From positions 6,696 to 40,782 of the forward strand of contig NZGC01000097.1 in the NCBI GenBank assembly GCA_002689445.1: a DNA stretch of 34,087 bases, given 5' to 3'. Under the pieces are notes generated by a model that did not search any database, was not told where the DNA came from, and saw only the letters and a program-made list of their open reading frames with translations. Position numbers and translations under genes: made by a program. This DNA comes from Gammaproteobacteria bacterium. GTDB taxonomy: Bacteria > Pseudomonadota > Gammaproteobacteria > Pseudomonadales > Azotimanducaceae. Shown here piece after piece: positions 31,743 through 34,087 of this stretch (the first letter of the stretch is position 1; each line of letters starts with the position of its first letter).

Positions 31743-32537
31743 TCAATCGCCTTGAAACAGCGGAGTGCGCTTTTCTAAGAAGGCGTGAAGCCCCTCTTGA
31801 CCGTCTCGAGTCATTGCACTTTCCGCGATGCCCCGGGTTTCGAGTTCCATCTGGGTCTCGAGGCCGTGATTGAAACTATCATTCAGTAAGCTTTTGACTC
31901 GACCGAATGCCAGAGTTGGTCCCTTCCGGAACTGTTCAATGAGGCGTTGCACAGTTTGTTCAAGGGTTTCGGCAGGTACTGCCTGATTGATGACCCCCCA
32001 TTCGGCGGCTTCTGCAGCGGTCAACACGCGATTAGTGAGCATCAATTCTCGGGCGCGTCGATCACCAACCCGGCGAGGTAAAAAATAAGTTGAGCTACCA
32101 TCCGGTGACAGGCCGGCATTGGTGTAGGCCATGGTGAATTTTGCATGCTCGGCAGCAATACTGATGTCAGCAGCAATCGCAAGGCTAAAGCCCGCGCCCG
32201 CTGCTGTGCCTTGAATCGAGGCAATGACCGGGGCATTCAGGCGGGTTAATCGGCTGATACCCTGGTGCAAATCGCTCGCCATTTGGCGTATCAGGGCGCC
32301 AACTTGGTCGCCAGCGGCAACGAACTCGCTGATGTCGCCTCCTGCACAGAATAGCTTGCCCTCGGCATTGATGAGTACAGCTCGCAACCCAGGATGCTCC
32401 TCGCAAACAATGGCAACTTCGCTCAATTCTCGTGCCATCGTGGGGTTCATTGCGTTAGCAGCGTCGGGTCGAGCCAAAGTAATGGTCGCCAATCCGTCTT
32501 CGATACCGAATTTCAACGTTTCAAGTTCATGATTCAT
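31743..32537 (-). CDS. Enoyl-CoA hydratase/isomerase family protein, PaaG-like
   Basis: A crotonase-fold enzyme of 264 residues from ATG 32537 (MNHELETLKF); the longer frame to 32666 lies in the P450 promoter and is rejected. Oxyanion-hole elements are F-C-A-G-G-D-I and G-T-A-A-G-A-G-F. Both classical hydratase glutamates are replaced, but N-A-G-L-S-P-D-G-S-S-T-Y-F-L-P-R matches the PaaG pattern G-L-V-P-D-S-G-G-T-Y-F-L-P-R, whose aspartate is catalytic. PaaG-type enzymes isomerise enoyl or epoxy CoA esters, for example in phenylacetate breakdown. The gene diverges from the CYP153-like P450 across about 130 bases. Confidence 0.88.
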   Translation of the reverse strand: MNHELETLKFGIEDGLATITLARPDAANAMNPTMARELSEVAIVCEEHPGLRAVLINAEGKLFCAGGDISEFVAAGDQVGALIRQMASDLHQGISRLTRLNAPVIASIQGTAAGAGFSLAIAADISIAAEHAKFTMAYTNAGLSPDGSSTYFLPRRVGDRRARELMLTNRVLTAAEAAEWGVINQAVPAETLEQTVQRLIEQFRKGPTLAFGRVKSLLNDSFNHGLETQMELETRGIAESAMTRDGQEGLHAFLEKRTPLFQGD

Positions 32538-32667
32538 AGCGATGATCCCACAAGCATTTAGGCAGACCATACCGTAGTTTTCATCGAAACGTCGAGGCCT
32601 CGGGGCTGATGTTGTCGAGGGTAAAGATTGTGTAGACTGAAAGCACTGCAATTCTTGGAGTTCCACT

Positions 32668-33909
32668 ATGAGCGAAGTGCTCGCGAAACCAGAGAGACCT
32701 GATCCTGAGACGGTCGCCTTGAGTGATTTAGACTTAATGCTGCCGAATTTGTTCCATGATGATTACCACGTAAAGGTTTTTGAAAGACTCCGAGAGGAGG
32801 CGCCAGTTTTTCGGCAAGAGGTCGAAGAGCTGGGGACAGTTTGGAACGTCACGAAGTATCAAGACATTATGGCTGTCGACACTGACCATGAAACCTATTC
32901 CTCGGAAGGGTCGATTGTGGTGACGGACCAAGAAGAAGATTTTCCCTTGCCGATGTTTATCGCGATGGATCCGCCGCGACACGATGCCCAACGTCGTGAA
33001 GTCAATGGGGTCGTCGCACCAAGAAATCTGGCAATGATGGAAGAGACCATCAGAAGTCGAGTGCAAGGCATCTTGGCTGAGTTACCCGAAGGCGAAACCT
33101 TTAACTGGGTGGACACGGTTTCAATCGAGTTAACCACTCAAATGTTGGCGACGTTGTTTGACTTTCCTTTCGAGGATAGAAGAAAGCTGACACGATGGAG
33201 CGATGTTGCCACGGCTGATGAGGCCTCAGGTATTGTTGACAGTGAGGAGCAGCGGCGTGAGGAGTTGGCCGAGTGTTTGGGTTATTTTACGGAGCTGTGG
33301 AACCAGCGGGTGAACGAACCGCCTCGAGGCGATTTGGTCTCGATGTTGGCGCACGGTGAATCCACGAAAAATATGGATCCGATGGAGTATCTTGGGAATT
33401 TGATTCTCTTGATCGTTGGGGGCAACGACACGACTCGCAACTCAATCTCTGGTGGGGTCAGATTCCTGAACCAGTTTCCCGATGAGTATCAGAAACTCAA
33501 GGCCAATCCCGGTCTCATACCCAATATGGTCCCCGAAATTATTCGTTACCAAACCCCACTTGCTTACATGCGTCGAACCACAACGCAAGACGTTGTCCTC
33601 GCCGGTCAGAAAATTCCCAAGGGAGATCGTGTTTTAATGTGGTATGTCTCGGGAAATCGTGACAGCAGCGTCATTGAACAGGCTGATCGGTTTTGGATCG
33701 ACCGCCCCAAGGCAAGGCAGCAGCTCAGTTTTGGGTTCGGTATCCATCGCTGTATGGGTAATCGGCTTGCAGAGATGCAGTTGCGAGTATTGTGGGAGGA
33801 AATCTTGAAACAATTCGAGTGGATTGAGGTTGTTGGATCGCCAACCCATGTGAATTCGAATTTTGTTAAGGGCTACGCTGACCTACCGGTTGTGGTCCGG
33901 CGCCGATAG
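32668..33909 (+). CDS. Cytochrome P450, CYP153-like (alkane/fatty-acid hydroxylase type)
   Basis: A 413-residue soluble P450. The I-helix reads L-I-V-G-G-N-D-T-T-R-N-S-I-S-G-G, a CYP153 hallmark. The K-helix ExxR is P-E-I-I-R, and the haem loop is S-F-G-F-G-I-H-R-C-M-G-N-R-L-A-E-M-Q-L, again very close to CYP153. An earlier F-I-A-M-D-P-P-R-H-D-A-Q-R-R-E-V segment and Y-S-S-E-G-S-I also fit. CYP153 enzymes hydroxylate the terminal carbon of alkanes or fatty acids and receive electrons from a ferredoxin and reductase, neither adjacent here. The protein is a little shorter than many CYP153s. ATG 32668 follows TTGGAGTTCCACT, a good ribosome site. Confidence 0.92.
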   Translation: MSEVLAKPERPDPETVALSDLDLMLPNLFHDDYHVKVFERLREEAPVFRQEVEELGTVWNVTKYQDIMAVDTDHETYSSEGSIVVTDQEEDFPLPMFIAMDPPRHDAQRREVNGVVAPRNLAMMEETIRSRVQGILAELPEGETFNWVDTVSIELTTQMLATLFDFPFEDRRKLTRWSDVATADEASGIVDSEEQRREELAECLGYFTELWNQRVNEPPRGDLVSMLAHGESTKNMDPMEYLGNLILLIVGGNDTTRNSISGGVRFLNQFPDEYQKLKANPGLIPNMVPEIIRYQTPLAYMRRTTTQDVVLAGQKIPKGDRVLMWYVSGNRDSSVIEQADRFWIDRPKARQQLSFGFGIHRCMGNRLAEMQLRVLWEEILKQFEWIEVVGSPTHVNSNFVKGYADLPVVVRRR

Positions 33910-34017
33910 TCTCCTGGGCAAAAAGGTTTGGCGAGCATTTGCCGCCGAGTAGCTTAGCTCAACGCTCACTCGGGTCGATTCACTAAACGACTTTGGGTCT
34001 GAGGTGAATCTGCTGTC

Positions 34018-34087
34018 CTACCCGACTTTGGGGCTGCTGACCGCATTCTTGATCAGCAGGGAATTCGCCAGCATCACCAGTAGGTTG
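34018..34087 (-). CDS. Possible C-terminal end of a membrane protein (runs off right edge)
   Basis: The last 22 codons of a minus-strand frame read N-L-L-V-M-L-A-N-S-L-L-I-K-N-A-V, then S-S-P-K-V-G and a TAG at 34020-34018. This looks like a final hydrophobic helix with a short tail. A second minus frame is also open here, so the call is tentative. It would converge with the CYP153-like gene. Confidence 0.3.
   Translation of the reverse strand, partial: NLLVMLANSLLIKNAVSSPKVG

Noticed and set aside
1..34087. CRISPR array, insertion sequence, prophage or integrase attachment at the tRNA
   Set aside because: No regularly spaced repeats, transposase, integrase or duplicated tRNA end was seen.

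Overview
This window reads as chromosomal DNA of an aerobic, probably marine, gammaproteobacterium. The evidence is an adjacent cmoA-cmoB pair (tRNA wobble-uridine modification, typical of Gammaproteobacteria), two TonB-dependent receptors, a BCCT transporter, and many scattered lipid or xenobiotic oxidation genes (two P450s, crotonases, a CaiB CoA-transferase, a PhyH dioxygenase, a limonene-epoxide-hydrolase-like protein, an HCCA-isomerase-like protein). I see no phage, insertion sequence, integrase or CRISPR array. The genus is not assignable by eye; an OMG-group or Pseudomonadales-type lineage is an inference.

Layout. 1-2.5 kb: the start of a 2OG-oxygenase-like gene running off the left edge, a NupC-type nucleoside transporter, and a divergent lipocalin-fold-like protein with the G-x-RDRSWG motif. 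2.5-4.3 kb: cmoA-cmoB. 4.5-5.9 kb: an HNH endonuclease and a crotonase. 6-10.7 kb (minus strand): CaiB/BaiF CoA-transferase, MATE pump, GPH-type sugar symporter. 10.9-13 kb: PhyH-like dioxygenase, MarR regulator, an unknown 108-aa gene whose start codon sits inside a CTGT-N8-ACAG palindrome, and tRNA-Arg(UCG). 13.05-15.9 kb: a small secreted Cys/His protein and a ZnuD-like receptor with five His/Asp/Glu-rich blocks, probably for zinc uptake. 16-18.9 kb: a flavin-binding PPOX-type protein, then VOC protein, Rieske ferredoxin and P450 in a row. 18.9-21.1 kb: a possible small gene with a strong terminator, then a Ser/Thr kinase and a PP2C phosphatase facing each other across a 14-bp tandem repeat that supplies both stop codons. 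21.1-27.8 kb (minus strand): TonB-dependent receptor, 10-bp perfect hairpin, TPR-sulfotransferase, D-aminoacylase-type amidohydrolase. 28.3-31 kb: BCCT transporter and HCCA-isomerase-like protein. 31.2-33.9 kb: limonene-epoxide-hydrolase-like protein, PaaG-like crotonase, and a divergent CYP153-like P450.

Working together. CmoA makes carboxy-SAM and CmoB uses it. The ZnuD-like receptor and the small Cys/His protein look like a metal-uptake unit. The kinase and phosphatase are a likely antagonistic signalling pair. The receptor, TPR-sulfotransferase and amidohydrolase lie on one strand and may form one functional unit of unknown substrate. VOC, Rieske and P450 form a compact oxidative cassette. 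Most remaining genes suit a heterotroph that activates, hydroxylates and beta-oxidises varied acyl or cyclic substrates.

The items most worth follow-up are the SOS/MarR-like palindrome on the unknown gene, the orphan terminator and small ORF before the kinase, the receptor-hairpin-sulfotransferase arrangement, the kinase/phosphatase repeat junction, and the receptor with multiple metal-binding-like blocks.
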